Shown one piece after another: positions 56,770-64,000 of a stretch of DNA of 64,000 bases. The stretch is taken from NCBI RefSeq assembly GCF_017163935.1, contig NZ_JABVZR010000002.1:992001-1056000 (forward strand). Reading direction: 5' to 3'. Position numbers and translations under genes: made by a program. The DNA comes from Novosphingobium terrae. Its GTDB lineage: Bacteria > Pseudomonadota > Alphaproteobacteria > Sphingomonadales > Sphingomonadaceae. Positions within the stretch are counted from its first letter, which is position 1; each line of letters starts with the position of its first letter. A model generated the notes under the pieces. It saw nothing but the letters and a program-made list of their open reading frames with translations. It did not search any database and was not told the DNA's origin.

Positions 56770-59288
56770 GCCAGCTTCTCCTGAAATGCCAGCTTTTCCT
56801 GAAACGAGCGCGCCAGCGCACGCACCTGCGCGGCATCAGGCAGGGCCAGCGCCTGATCGGCCAGCGCGCGGCAAGCCTCCAGCGTGACCGAGCGGATCAC
56901 CGCCTTGATCGCCGGCACCTGTGCCGGTGTGGAGGAGAGTTCGGTGATCCCCAGCCCCAGCAGGATCGGCACCGCCAGCGGATCGGAGGCGAGGCCGCCG
57001 CAGACACCCACCCAGCGCCCATGGCGCCCGGCGCCCTGACAGGTCTGGCCGATCAGGCGCAGCACGGCGGGATGCAGCCCGTCGATGCCGGGGGCGACCG
57101 CAGGATTGCCGCGATCCATCGCCAGCACATATTGCGTGAGATCATTGCTGCCGACCGACAGGAAATCCGCCTCCGCCGCCAGCAGATCGGCGGTGACCGC
57201 AGCGGCTGGCGTCTCGACCATGATGCCGAGCGGCACCTTTTCACTCACGCCCATTTCAGCGCGCACGGCATCGAGATGGCCGCGCACCGCGCGCAATTCG
57301 GCAAGGCTGGCCACCATTGGCACCATGATGCGACACTGGCCCGAAGGCTGCACCGCAAGGATCGCCCGCAGCTGGCTGCGCAGCAGATCGGGGCGGTCCA
57401 GCCCCACGCGGATGCCGCGCAGGCCCAGCGCCGGGTTTTCCTCGGGCGCCATGGGCAGGAAGGGCGCAGGCTTGTCACCACCGATGTCCATCAGCCGCAC
57501 GATCACCGGGCGGCCCTGCATGGCATCGGCAATCGCCTGATAATGCGCCGCCTGCTCCGCCTCATCGGGGGCGGTGGCGCTTTCAAGGAACAGGAATTCG
57601 GTGCGCAGCAGGCCGCTGCCCTCGGCGCCATGGGCCATCGCCACCTCGGCATCCTGCTTCGAGCCGAGATTGGCGAAAGCCTCGATGCGGGTGCCGCAGG
57701 CGGTCCGCGCCTGCTCTGCTGCCGCCGCCAGAGCGTCAGCGCGCCGCGCCGCTTCGGCAGCGATCGCGTCGCGCGCCTGCGCCAGAGCCGCCGCATCGGG
57801 CGCGGAATCAATGGCGCCCCGCCCGGCATCGAGAATGACCAGCGCACCATCCTCCAGCGCCGCCAGCCCCTCGCCCACCGCGACCAGCGCGGGCAGGCCC
57901 ATGCCGCCAGCCAGAATCGCGACATGCGAGGTCGGCCCGCCGCGCATGGTGGCAAAGCCGCGCACCTTCGCCAGATCGAGTGCCATCACATGCGAAGGCA
58001 GCAGATCCTCGGCCAGCAGCAGCGTGTCCTCGGGCAGGTCGAGGCTGGTTTCGGGCTCTTCCCCGGCCAGCAGGGCCAGAATCTGGCGTTCGAGATCGAG
58101 GAAATCATCGGCGCGTTCGGCCAGGCGGCGGTCGCCGGTGGCGCGCATCGCCTCGGCCTGAGCGCGCATGGCCGAGCGCCAGGCGTAATCGGCGCTATGG
58201 CCCTTGGCGATACATCCAGCGGTGGCTTCCGCAACATCCGGGTCGCCCAGCAGCGCCAGATGCGCCTGAGCGATGCTGGCCTGCTCGCCCTGCGTGCGCG
58301 CGTTCAGACGCTGGCCCAGATCGGCCAGCGCCGCCTCCAGCCGCTGCGTCTCGCGGGCGGGATCGTCGCTGAAAGAGGGGATCTCGCGCTCGACATGGCG
58401 CAGCCAGCGCACCCTGCCAATCGCCAGCCCCGGCGCCGCCGTCACGCCGCCCAGCCAGCCTTCGGGCAGCGGGAGTGCTTCAGCGATGATCGGCGCGGCG
58501 GGCGCCGGGGGTGTTTCCGCCCCGGCGCTTTCACCCATCCCGCTGGAGATCAGATCGACCAGCGCGCGCAAGGCCTCGGGCGCATCGGGTCCACGGGTCT
58601 GCACCGTCACCACATCGTTGCAACGCACACCCAGCGCCAACAGCGCCACCGGGCTACGGGCAGATCCCTGCTTGTCTCCCTTGGCCAGCGTGGCCTCTGC
58701 CACAAAACCGCGCGCGCATTCGGCGATGCGCGCCGCCGGGCGGGCATGGATGCCATGCGTCATCGGCACCAGCACATCGACCGAGCAGACCTCACCCTGA
58801 GCCTGCGCCGCCCCCGCCATCACCGCATCGAGCGGTTCGACGAAGAACAGCGCCTCGCCCACCCCGACCGGTTTCCCGGTCTCGCGGCGGGAAATGCGGA
58901 ACTGTTCGGGATTGGTCAGCAGCACCGGCGTGACCACCGCCCGGGCCTGAGGCAGCAATGCGTCGAGATCGAAGGACACCAGCGGATCGCCGCGCAGCAC
59001 CCGCTGCCCTTCGCTGACATGGGCGCGAAAACCCTCGCCGCCCAGCGCCACCGTATCGATGCCGATATGCATCAGGATTTCGGCGCCCTCATCGGCGCGC
59101 AGCGTCACCGCATGGCGGCTGGCATGCACCGAGATGACCAGCCCGTCGCAGGGCGCATGCATGCAATCGCCGGTGGGGTCCACCGCCACGCCGTCGCCCA
59201 GCATGTTCTGGGCGAAGACGGGATCGGGCACCTCGGCCAGATCGAGCGCATAGCCGCGCAGGGGGGAACTGAGAATAAGACTGGTCAC
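56766..59288 (-). CDS. EIIA-HPr-EI fusion of the PTS
   Basis: The 840-residue protein joins three phosphocarrier domains. EIIA-Glc type comes first (about 1-150) with His74 in ILMHIGIDTVAL. HPr follows (about 170-250) with His181 in THGIHARPAA. Enzyme I is last (about 285-835) with His455 in GGPTSHVAI and the PEP-binding region with LRTEFLF, NPALGLRG and GVCGGLASDP. It passes phosphate from PEP to NagE in a single chain. The start is taken at GTG 59288, because earlier starts overlap nagA and give no homologous sequence; 59399 is the furthest. The stop overlaps nagE (ATGA). Confidence 0.9.
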   Translation of the reverse strand: MTSLILSSPLRGYALDLAEVPDPVFAQNMLGDGVAVDPTGDCMHAPCDGLVISVHASRHAVTLRADEGAEILMHIGIDTVALGGEGFRAHVSEGQRVLRGDPLVSFDLDALLPQARAVVTPVLLTNPEQFRISRRETGKPVGVGEALFFVEPLDAVMAGAAQAQGEVCSVDVLVPMTHGIHARPAARIAECARGFVAEATLAKGDKQGSARSPVALLALGVRCNDVVTVQTRGPDAPEALRALVDLISSGMGESAGAETPPAPAAPIIAEALPLPEGWLGGVTAAPGLAIGRVRWLRHVEREIPSFSDDPARETQRLEAALADLGQRLNARTQGEQASIAQAHLALLGDPDVAEATAGCIAKGHSADYAWRSAMRAQAEAMRATGDRRLAERADDFLDLERQILALLAGEEPETSLDLPEDTLLLAEDLLPSHVMALDLAKVRGFATMRGGPTSHVAILAGGMGLPALVAVGEGLAALEDGALVILDAGRGAIDSAPDAAALAQARDAIAAEAARRADALAAAAEQARTACGTRIEAFANLGSKQDAEVAMAHGAEGSGLLRTEFLFLESATAPDEAEQAAHYQAIADAMQGRPVIVRLMDIGGDKPAPFLPMAPEENPALGLRGIRVGLDRPDLLRSQLRAILAVQPSGQCRIMVPMVASLAELRAVRGHLDAVRAEMGVSEKVPLGIMVETPAAAVTADLLAAEADFLSVGSNDLTQYVLAMDRGNPAVAPGIDGLHPAVLRLIGQTCQGAGRHGRWVGVCGGLASDPLAVPILLGLGITELSSTPAQVPAIKAVIRSVTLEACRALADQALALPDAAQVRALARSFQEKLAFQEKLA

Positions 59289-59343
59289 GTTACAGGAGCC
59301 CCCCGCCACAATGGCATGCCCGATTGGAATTAGGCGCCGCGCT

Positions 59344-60477
59344 TCAACCCGCGACCAGCTGCCCGTCCTGCCAGACGCCGCGCGGCTGGAGGTCGGCATC
59401 GAGCCAGACGAGATCGGCGCGCTGCCCCGGCGCGATGGCGCCCCGGTCGCTCAGGCCAAGCCAGCCCGCCGGGCTGGCCGAGGCCATCACGCTGGCATCG
59501 GCCAGATCGGCACCGGCCATGCGCACAAGATTGCGCACCGCCCCCGCCATATCGAGGTCCGAGCCCGCCAGCGTGCCCGCATCATCAAGGCAGATGCCGT
59601 TTTCGACATGGATCGCCTTGCCCTGAAGCACGAAATTCTTGTCCTTCGCGCCCACGCTGGGCATGGCATCGGTCACCAGCACGACACGCTCTTTGTCGCG
59701 TGCGCGCAGCACCAGCCGCAACGCGGCGGGATGGACATGAGCGCCATCGGCGATCAGGCCGGTGTAGGTCTGCGGCGCATCGAAAGCCGCGCCGACCATG
59801 CCGGGATTGCGATGATGCAGCGGCGACATGGCGTTGAACAGATGGGTGAAGCCCGACAGGCCCGCCTCCACCGCCGCCATTGTCGTCTCGTAATCGGCAT
59901 CGCTATGCCCGGCCGAGACGATCACGCCGCCCGCCACCAGTTGCGCGATATCCTGAGGCGCGCAGAGTTCGGGTGCCAGTGTCAGCAGCACCTTGCCCTT
60001 GCGCGGGCGGGTGAGCAACGCGATGGCATCCTCATCGATGCGGCGGAAAAAGGCCTGATCGTGAATGCCCCGGCGGCGCTCATTGAGGAAGGGGCCTTCG
60101 ATATGGACGCCCAGAATGCCCGGCACGCCAGCCTCGATCGCCGCCTCGCAAGCGTCCAGCGCCGCCGCGACATGGGTCAGGCTGTCGCTGATCAGCGTGG
60201 GCAGCAGGCCGGTCGTGCCAAAAGGGCGATGCGCATCGGCGATGGCGCGGATGCCCTCGACCGTGATCGCATCGTTGAACAGCACGCCGCCGCCGCCATT
60301 GACCTGCACGTCGATAAAGCCCGGCACCAGCCAGCCACCTTGCAGATCGAGCGCATCCTCACTCTCACGCAGGGTGTCGACAGCGGCGATGCAGCCTTGC
60401 GCGATGTGCAAAGACCCTTCCTCGCGCGCACCTTGAGCCGTCAGCAGTTGACCGCTACGGAAAGACAGAATGCTCAT
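59344..60477 (-). CDS. nagA: N-acetylglucosamine-6-phosphate deacetylase
   Basis: The 377-residue amidohydrolase converts GlcNAc-6-P to glucosamine-6-P and acetate. Its motifs are complete: VPGFIDVQVNGGGG, HIEGPFLN (metal Glu), GHSDADYET, THLFNAMSPLHHRNPG and the catalytic Asp in LVTDAMPSVG, plus AGWLGLSDRGAIAPGQRADL near the end. Length is normal. It overlaps the nagB-type gene by four bases and is followed by the PTS fusion gene. Confidence 0.96.
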   Translation of the reverse strand: MSILSFRSGQLLTAQGAREEGSLHIAQGCIAAVDTLRESEDALDLQGGWLVPGFIDVQVNGGGGVLFNDAITVEGIRAIADAHRPFGTTGLLPTLISDSLTHVAAALDACEAAIEAGVPGILGVHIEGPFLNERRRGIHDQAFFRRIDEDAIALLTRPRKGKVLLTLAPELCAPQDIAQLVAGGVIVSAGHSDADYETTMAAVEAGLSGFTHLFNAMSPLHHRNPGMVGAAFDAPQTYTGLIADGAHVHPAALRLVLRARDKERVVLVTDAMPSVGAKDKNFVLQGKAIHVENGICLDDAGTLAGSDLDMAGAVRNLVRMAGADLADASVMASASPAGWLGLSDRGAIAPGQRADLVWLDADLQPRGVWQDGQLVAG

Positions 60478-61544
60478 ACGGTACAGGTCACCTTGGCGAG
60501 ATGGGGCGGGCTGTCGGGATCAAGGCCCCGGCGCAGCGACAGATCATTGGCGAAGCGGTAGAAGCTCAGCAGTTGAAGCAGCGGCTCGACAGCCGGATGG
60601 GCGGCCTGCGCGGGAAGGCCCGAGATGCCCTGCGCCACCGGATCGGCCAGATGGACATGGGCGCCGCGCGCAGCAAAGTCAGCAGCGGCGGCGCGCACAC
60701 TGTCGCCTGCCGCATCGCTGGTGGCCAGCGCGAGAATGGGAAAGCCTGCGCCCACGATGGTCATCGGACCGTGACGCACTTCGGCGGCGCTGAAGGCTTC
60801 GGCATGCAATGCGCAGGTTTCCTTGAGCTTGAGCGCAGCCTCCTGCGCCACGCCGAAGCCGAAACCGCGCCCGACGACGAAAAGATTGGTCGCCTCGGCC
60901 AGATCGGGAAGCGCGCCGCTCCAATCCTGCTCGAAGGCGCGATCGAGGGCGGCGGGCAGCGTGTCGAGCGCAGCGTCGAGCTCATCGTCCTGCGCCCAGC
61001 AGGCCACCAGCGCGGTAATGCCCGCCATCGAGACCAGACAGGATTTGGTGGCCGCGACCGACAGCTCCGGTCCGACGCTGAGCGGCAGCACCACATCGGC
61101 CATGTCCGCCAAGGGCGACGCCTCATCATTCACCAGCGCCACGACCAGCGCGCCGCTTGCCTGATGACGGCTGACCGCAGTGAGCAAATCAGGGCTGCGG
61201 CCCGATTGCGATATGGCCAGACACAAGGCGCGGCTCTTGCTGAGCGGTGCCTCGAACACGGAGGATACCGACAGCGCCGCCGAGGAGACGGGAAGACCCA
61301 GCCGCGTCTCGATCAGATATTTGCCATAGGTGGCTGCATTGTCGGAAGAGCCGCGTGCGCAGGTGACCACCATGGAGGGCGACCAGTCCCGCAACCGCGC
61401 GCCCAGATCCTTCAGCACAGTGCGATTGCGCTCCAGAAAGGAAGCCAGCCCCTGTCCGCATTGCGCGGCTTCACGGAACATCAGCGTCGAACGGGCCTCT
61501 CCATCAGGCCCAGTCATCGAGAGCGTATCAAGGCCAGAAGCCAC
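60474..61544 (-). CDS. glucosamine-6-phosphate deaminase, SIS type (NagB-II)
   Basis: The 356-residue protein has two SIS domains (VVTCARGSSDNAATYGKYL, LAISQSGRSPD; then FVVGRGFGFGVAQEAALKLK, AFSAAEVRHGPM), the architecture of the NagB-II/AgaS group that replaces classical NagB. It turns glucosamine-6-P into fructose-6-P and ammonia. The GTG at 61544 is preferred because GAAGGAAGG lies eight bases upstream; later ATGs are possible. It is the first gene of the tight nagB-nagA-PTS-nagE-kinase operon. Confidence 0.92.
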   Translation of the reverse strand: MASGLDTLSMTGPDGEARSTLMFREAAQCGQGLASFLERNRTVLKDLGARLRDWSPSMVVTCARGSSDNAATYGKYLIETRLGLPVSSAALSVSSVFEAPLSKSRALCLAISQSGRSPDLLTAVSRHQASGALVVALVNDEASPLADMADVVLPLSVGPELSVAATKSCLVSMAGITALVACWAQDDELDAALDTLPAALDRAFEQDWSGALPDLAEATNLFVVGRGFGFGVAQEAALKLKETCALHAEAFSAAEVRHGPMTIVGAGFPILALATSDAAGDSVRAAAADFAARGAHVHLADPVAQGISGLPAQAAHPAVEPLLQLLSFYRFANDLSLRRGLDPDSPPHLAKVTCTV

Positions 61545-61627
61545 CGCATTTCCTTCCTTCGTCAAACGCCACGACCCTGCGGCGCCCGGAGCCACGCATA
61601 GCCATCGAACACTGATCATATTTTGGT

Positions 61628-61633
61628 ATTATA
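61628..61633 (-). promoter_or_regulatory. candidate -10 box of the nag operon
   Basis: Read on the minus strand, CCTATTTTATAATACC contains a perfect TATAAT in an AT-rich patch between cutC and the nagB-II gene. No convincing -35 element was assigned. Confidence 0.4.
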
Positions 61634-61672
61634 AAATAGGCAATATGACTGATAATTGTATTTTCTTATCGT

Positions 61673-62422
61673 TCAGGAAAGCGCCTGACGAAGGGCCAGC
61701 ACCGTCTTTTCCGAGGTTACCCGACGGTCACTTGTGACAAATCCGAGATTTCGTAGCCTGTGATCGACCTCAACGGGCTCTCGCGCTGAGGCGTGAATTT
61801 CATGCACACCCGTATCCGATACCAATGCCGACACATTATCAGGTCGGATGCCGCCACCTACCATGATGGCCACCCGCCCGCTTGCGCGATTCACCATGCG
61901 GCGCAAGGTGTCGCGCCCCTCAACCGCGCCAGAATGTCCGCCGGAGGTGAGGATTCTCTGAAATCCCAAAGACACAGCAAGAGGCACGGCATCCTCGGGC
62001 TTTTCAAGCATATCCACCACCCGATGCAGCGTCAGAAGCGGTGAACGGGGCGCAAATGCGGCATGCGTCAAGGCGACCATCTCGGCCAGAAAATCGAGAT
62101 CGAGCTGCTGAGGCCCGCTCATCGCCCCCAGAACGACTCCTGCCATCCCGCAGGCCGCGGCAGCCTTGATATCATCAGCAATCATCGCCTTTTCGCTCAC
62201 CGTGTAGCGGAAATCGCCGGAGCGCGGCCGAATCAACGCCACAACTGGTATTGCCGTTCCAGCCAGAGCACGCATCAAACCGAAGGATGGCGTCAGACCA
62301 CCACAGTCCAGCGCGCAGCACAGTTCGAGCCTCTCCGCACCACCCTGGACAGCGGCCCGCGCGCCCGCCTCATCTTCGACACATATCTCCAGGCATCTGA
62401 TTTTATCGGATATTTGACGCAT
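61673..62422 (-). CDS. cutC: CutC-family TIM-barrel protein
   Basis: The 249-residue protein carries CutC-family features: LEICVEDEAGARAAVQGGAE, RLELCCALDCGGLTPS, the VVALIRPRSGDFRY segment, GVVLGAM, LTLHRVVDML, RILTSGGHSGA and IMVGGGIRPDNV. CutC was linked to copper tolerance but its biochemical role is unclear; it is often found beside amino-sugar genes, as here. ATG 62422 has TGAGGG five bases upstream; upstream starts exist at 62434 and 62458. It is 128 bases upstream of the nagB-II gene in the same direction, with a separate promoter candidate between them. Confidence 0.88.
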   Translation of the reverse strand: MRQISDKIRCLEICVEDEAGARAAVQGGAERLELCCALDCGGLTPSFGLMRALAGTAIPVVALIRPRSGDFRYTVSEKAMIADDIKAAAACGMAGVVLGAMSGPQQLDLDFLAEMVALTHAAFAPRSPLLTLHRVVDMLEKPEDAVPLAVSLGFQRILTSGGHSGAVEGRDTLRRMVNRASGRVAIMVGGGIRPDNVSALVSDTGVHEIHASAREPVEVDHRLRNLGFVTSDRRVTSEKTVLALRQALS

Positions 62423-62524
62423 TGACGCCCTCATATTGATGCCGGCCAGCCGGCTCATTCACTGAAATTGCCGCAAAAACGCAACACTGTCGCCGCCTTG
62501 AAAGAAAAATCAATTTCGTTATTG

Positions 62525-62544
62525 GCATGGTAGCGGAACCATGC
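62525..62544. promoter_or_regulatory. inverted repeat GCATGGT-N6-ACCATGC in the cutC/receptor divergent region
   Basis: The seven-base arms are perfectly complementary. Located 119 bases before the receptor start, it is a candidate operator for a regulator of the GlcNAc genes; no regulator gene lies in the window. Confidence 0.55.
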
Positions 62545-62565
62545 TCTACGTAACGCATCCGATAA

Positions 62566-62578
62566 TGGTAACATACCA
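62566..62578. promoter_or_regulatory. inverted repeat TGGTA-ACA-TACCA
   Basis: Five-base perfect arms around ACA, 22 bases from the preceding repeat and sharing its TGGT/ACCA core. Candidate second operator half of the same site. Confidence 0.5.
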
Positions 62579-62662
62579 AAACAATGCAGGCATGAGCCTC
62601 ATGTCTGGACACGGGATTTAGGGACACGGCTGCTTCGGCAGGTATTGAGGGGGTTTTCGAGC

Positions 62663-64000
62663 ATGGCACATAGCAAATCTGCACTGATGTACGGCAGCGC
62701 GCTACTGGGTTTGATGGTTTCCACGGGCACCGTGCAAGCCCAGGACCAGGCCGCAGCAACGACATCGGACAATCCGATCGTCGTCAGCGGCATCCGCGCC
62801 AGCCTCAAGTCTTCGATCGGGGTGAAGCGCGCCGCAAACGCCGTGATCGACGTGATCACGGCCGAGGGCATCGGCAAATTCCCTGACCGCAACGTGGCGG
62901 AATCGCTGGCCCATATTCCGGGCGTCAGCGTCGACCACCAGTTCGGCGCGGGTGAGAAGGTCGCCATTCAGGGCACCGATCCGGCGCTCAACCGCATCCT
63001 GATCGACGATCACTCGATCGCCTCGACCGATTGGGGCGGCGCCCCCGGCGACGTTTCGGGCCGTACCTTCAACTACACGTTGCTGGCGCCCGAAATCGTC
63101 TCGCGCATCGAAGTCTACAAGTCGCCCGAAGCCCGTATTGACGAAGGCAGCCTGGGCGGCACGGTGATCGTGCGCACCCGTCAGCCGCTTGATCTCAAGC
63201 CCAACACCATCAATGGCTCAGTAGGCGGCACGTACAATGACCGTTCGAAGAAGGGCAATCCGCGCGCCTCTCTGATGTACAGCTGGCACAACAAGGACGC
63301 CACCTTCGGCGTTCTGGTCGCCGGAACCTATGACAAGCAGACGCTGACCCGCGCGGGCATCGAATACTTCGGCTATTCCACCGGCGCCGATTTCTTCAAC
63401 ACCAATGCCGACGGCACCTACACGCTGAAGAACCCGAACACCAAGGTCACCGGCGGTTCGCTGTCCGACCTTTACAATGCGCGCTATCCGGTGGGCATCA
63501 ACCATGCCTATTTCGTGCAGACGCGTGAGCGTATCGGCGCTCAGGGCGGCCTGCAGTGGAAGCCCAGCGACCGGCTGGAACTGTCGCTGACCGGCATGCA
63601 TATCCAGGCCAATTACAACAACTTCAGCCAGTCCGAATTCATCTATCCGGGCTGGGCCACCGGTCAGCTGCAGTCGGCCAATGTGTCGAACGGTCTGATC
63701 ACCTCGGCCAGCTTCGGTTCGACCACCCTGCCCTCGACCAGCTCCGAGCTGGACATGAACTATCGCAAGACCACCGTCACCAATGACAGTGCCAACCTTG
63801 CGTGGAAGTGGAAGGTCGGCAAGGCCACGATCAGCGGCAATGGCGGCTGGAGCAAGGCTTCGGGCGGCACCGATCCCGAATATCTGTTCAACATGCAAAG
63901 CAATGTCCCCTACAGCTTCAGCTATTCGGGCACGCAGACCAATGTGAACTATTCCAGCGATCCGTCCAACCCTGCCACCTTCTTCCGCGGTGACACGGCC
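62663..64000 (+). CDS. TonB-dependent receptor (partial), likely for chito-oligosaccharide/GlcNAc
   Basis: The gene starts at ATG 62663 and stays open to the window end; 446 codons are visible. A signal peptide (LLGLMVSTGTVQAQ) is followed by IVVSGIRASLKSSIGVKR, the plug domain with FPDRNVAESLAHIPGVSVD and RIEVYKSPEARIDEGSLGG, and the first barrel strands. This is the sphingomonad/Caulobacter carbohydrate-receptor style. It should import glycans through the outer membrane with TonB energy. Its divergence from cutC and the nag genes points to chitin-derived sugars, an inference from context. The end of the barrel lies outside the window. Confidence 0.9.
   Translation, partial: MAHSKSALMYGSALLGLMVSTGTVQAQDQAAATTSDNPIVVSGIRASLKSSIGVKRAANAVIDVITAEGIGKFPDRNVAESLAHIPGVSVDHQFGAGEKVAIQGTDPALNRILIDDHSIASTDWGGAPGDVSGRTFNYTLLAPEIVSRIEVYKSPEARIDEGSLGGTVIVRTRQPLDLKPNTINGSVGGTYNDRSKKGNPRASLMYSWHNKDATFGVLVAGTYDKQTLTRAGIEYFGYSTGADFFNTNADGTYTLKNPNTKVTGGSLSDLYNARYPVGINHAYFVQTRERIGAQGGLQWKPSDRLELSLTGMHIQANYNNFSQSEFIYPGWATGQLQSANVSNGLITSASFGSTTLPSTSSELDMNYRKTTVTNDSANLAWKWKVGKATISGNGGWSKASGGTDPEYLFNMQSNVPYSFSYSGTQTNVNYSSDPSNPATFFRGDTA

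Noticed and set aside
55120..56784. 554-codon plus-strand frame opposite nagE
   Set aside because: Antisense shadow of a clearly identified EIICB gene; product composition is implausible.
57021..59333. very long open frame (770 codons) on the plus strand opposite the PTS fusion gene
   Set aside because: It is the antisense shadow of a GC-rich gene with clear EIIA, HPr and EI motifs; its own product is Arg/His/Gln-rich and unlike any protein.
60501..61601. 366-codon plus-strand frame opposite the nagB-II gene
   Set aside because: Antisense shadow; the minus strand carries conserved SIS motifs.

Overview
The window is a stretch of alphaproteobacterial chromosome. It most resembles Sphingomonadales (Novosphingobium/Sphingobium type). 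The inference rests on the overall gene style, a MucR-type zinc-finger regulator, a GumB/Wza-type export protein beside a beta-barrel partner, and an N-acetylglucosamine (GlcNAc) locus combining a TonB-dependent receptor with a fused EIIA-HPr-EI phosphotransferase. No rRNA, tRNA or CRISPR array was found, so the assignment is from protein style only.

Region 1 (about 1-26000) is an exopolysaccharide (EPS) locus. It holds a Wzx-type flippase, an alkaline-phosphatase-superfamily protein, a GT32 glycosyltransferase, a Nudix hydrolase, an ExoY-type priming sugar-phosphate transferase, GalU, two acyltransferase-3 proteins, an ExoA-like GT2, a GT-B-type glycosyltransferase, a Wzc-type co-polymerase with fused tyrosine kinase, an outer-membrane beta-barrel protein, another GT2, a short Wza/GumB-type export protein and a GH16-like lipoprotein. 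No Wzy polymerase is recognisable. An IS3-family element near 4.4-8.05 kb is split by an IS21-family element (copy 1, 5040-7341).

Region 2 (about 26-40 kb) is accessory. It holds IS remnants, a pair of small paralogues of unknown function, a NYN-domain protein, a phage-style small protein, an XRE regulator, a MucR regulator that may control the EPS genes, a radical-SAM protein with its SPASM-like cysteine region on the N-terminal side, and a large HAD-type protein ending at a strong terminator. A second IS21 copy (37434-39735, same orientation, identical proteins) follows a decayed 1.8-kb stretch. The two IS21 copies each have their own 6-bp target duplication, so they are independent insertions.

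Region 3 (about 40.7-53.6 kb) is a defence and toxin-antitoxin island. It has a HipBA pair whose HipB carries a long extra N-terminal region, preceded by four regularly spaced operator-like repeats. Next come a 5'-truncated esterase gene, a complete four-gene Wadjet system (jetABCD) with overlapping reading frames and a possible 30-residue leader peptide, a remnant of another IS21 whose end supplies the last codons of jetD, a TacAT-type (DUF1778/GNAT) toxin-antitoxin pair with repeated operator half-sites, an IS5 fragment and a fused nucleotidyltransferase-HEPN protein.

Region 4 (about 54.1-64 kb) is a GC-rich GlcNAc utilisation locus. On the minus strand lie cutC, then nagB-II, nagA, an EIIA-HPr-EI fusion, nagE (EIICB with a second, cysteine-less EIIB domain) and a ROK kinase. 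Divergent from it is a TonB-dependent receptor that runs off the window. The receptor should bring chito-oligosaccharide or GlcNAc across the outer membrane, the PTS imports and phosphorylates it, and NagA and NagB convert GlcNAc-6-P to fructose-6-P.
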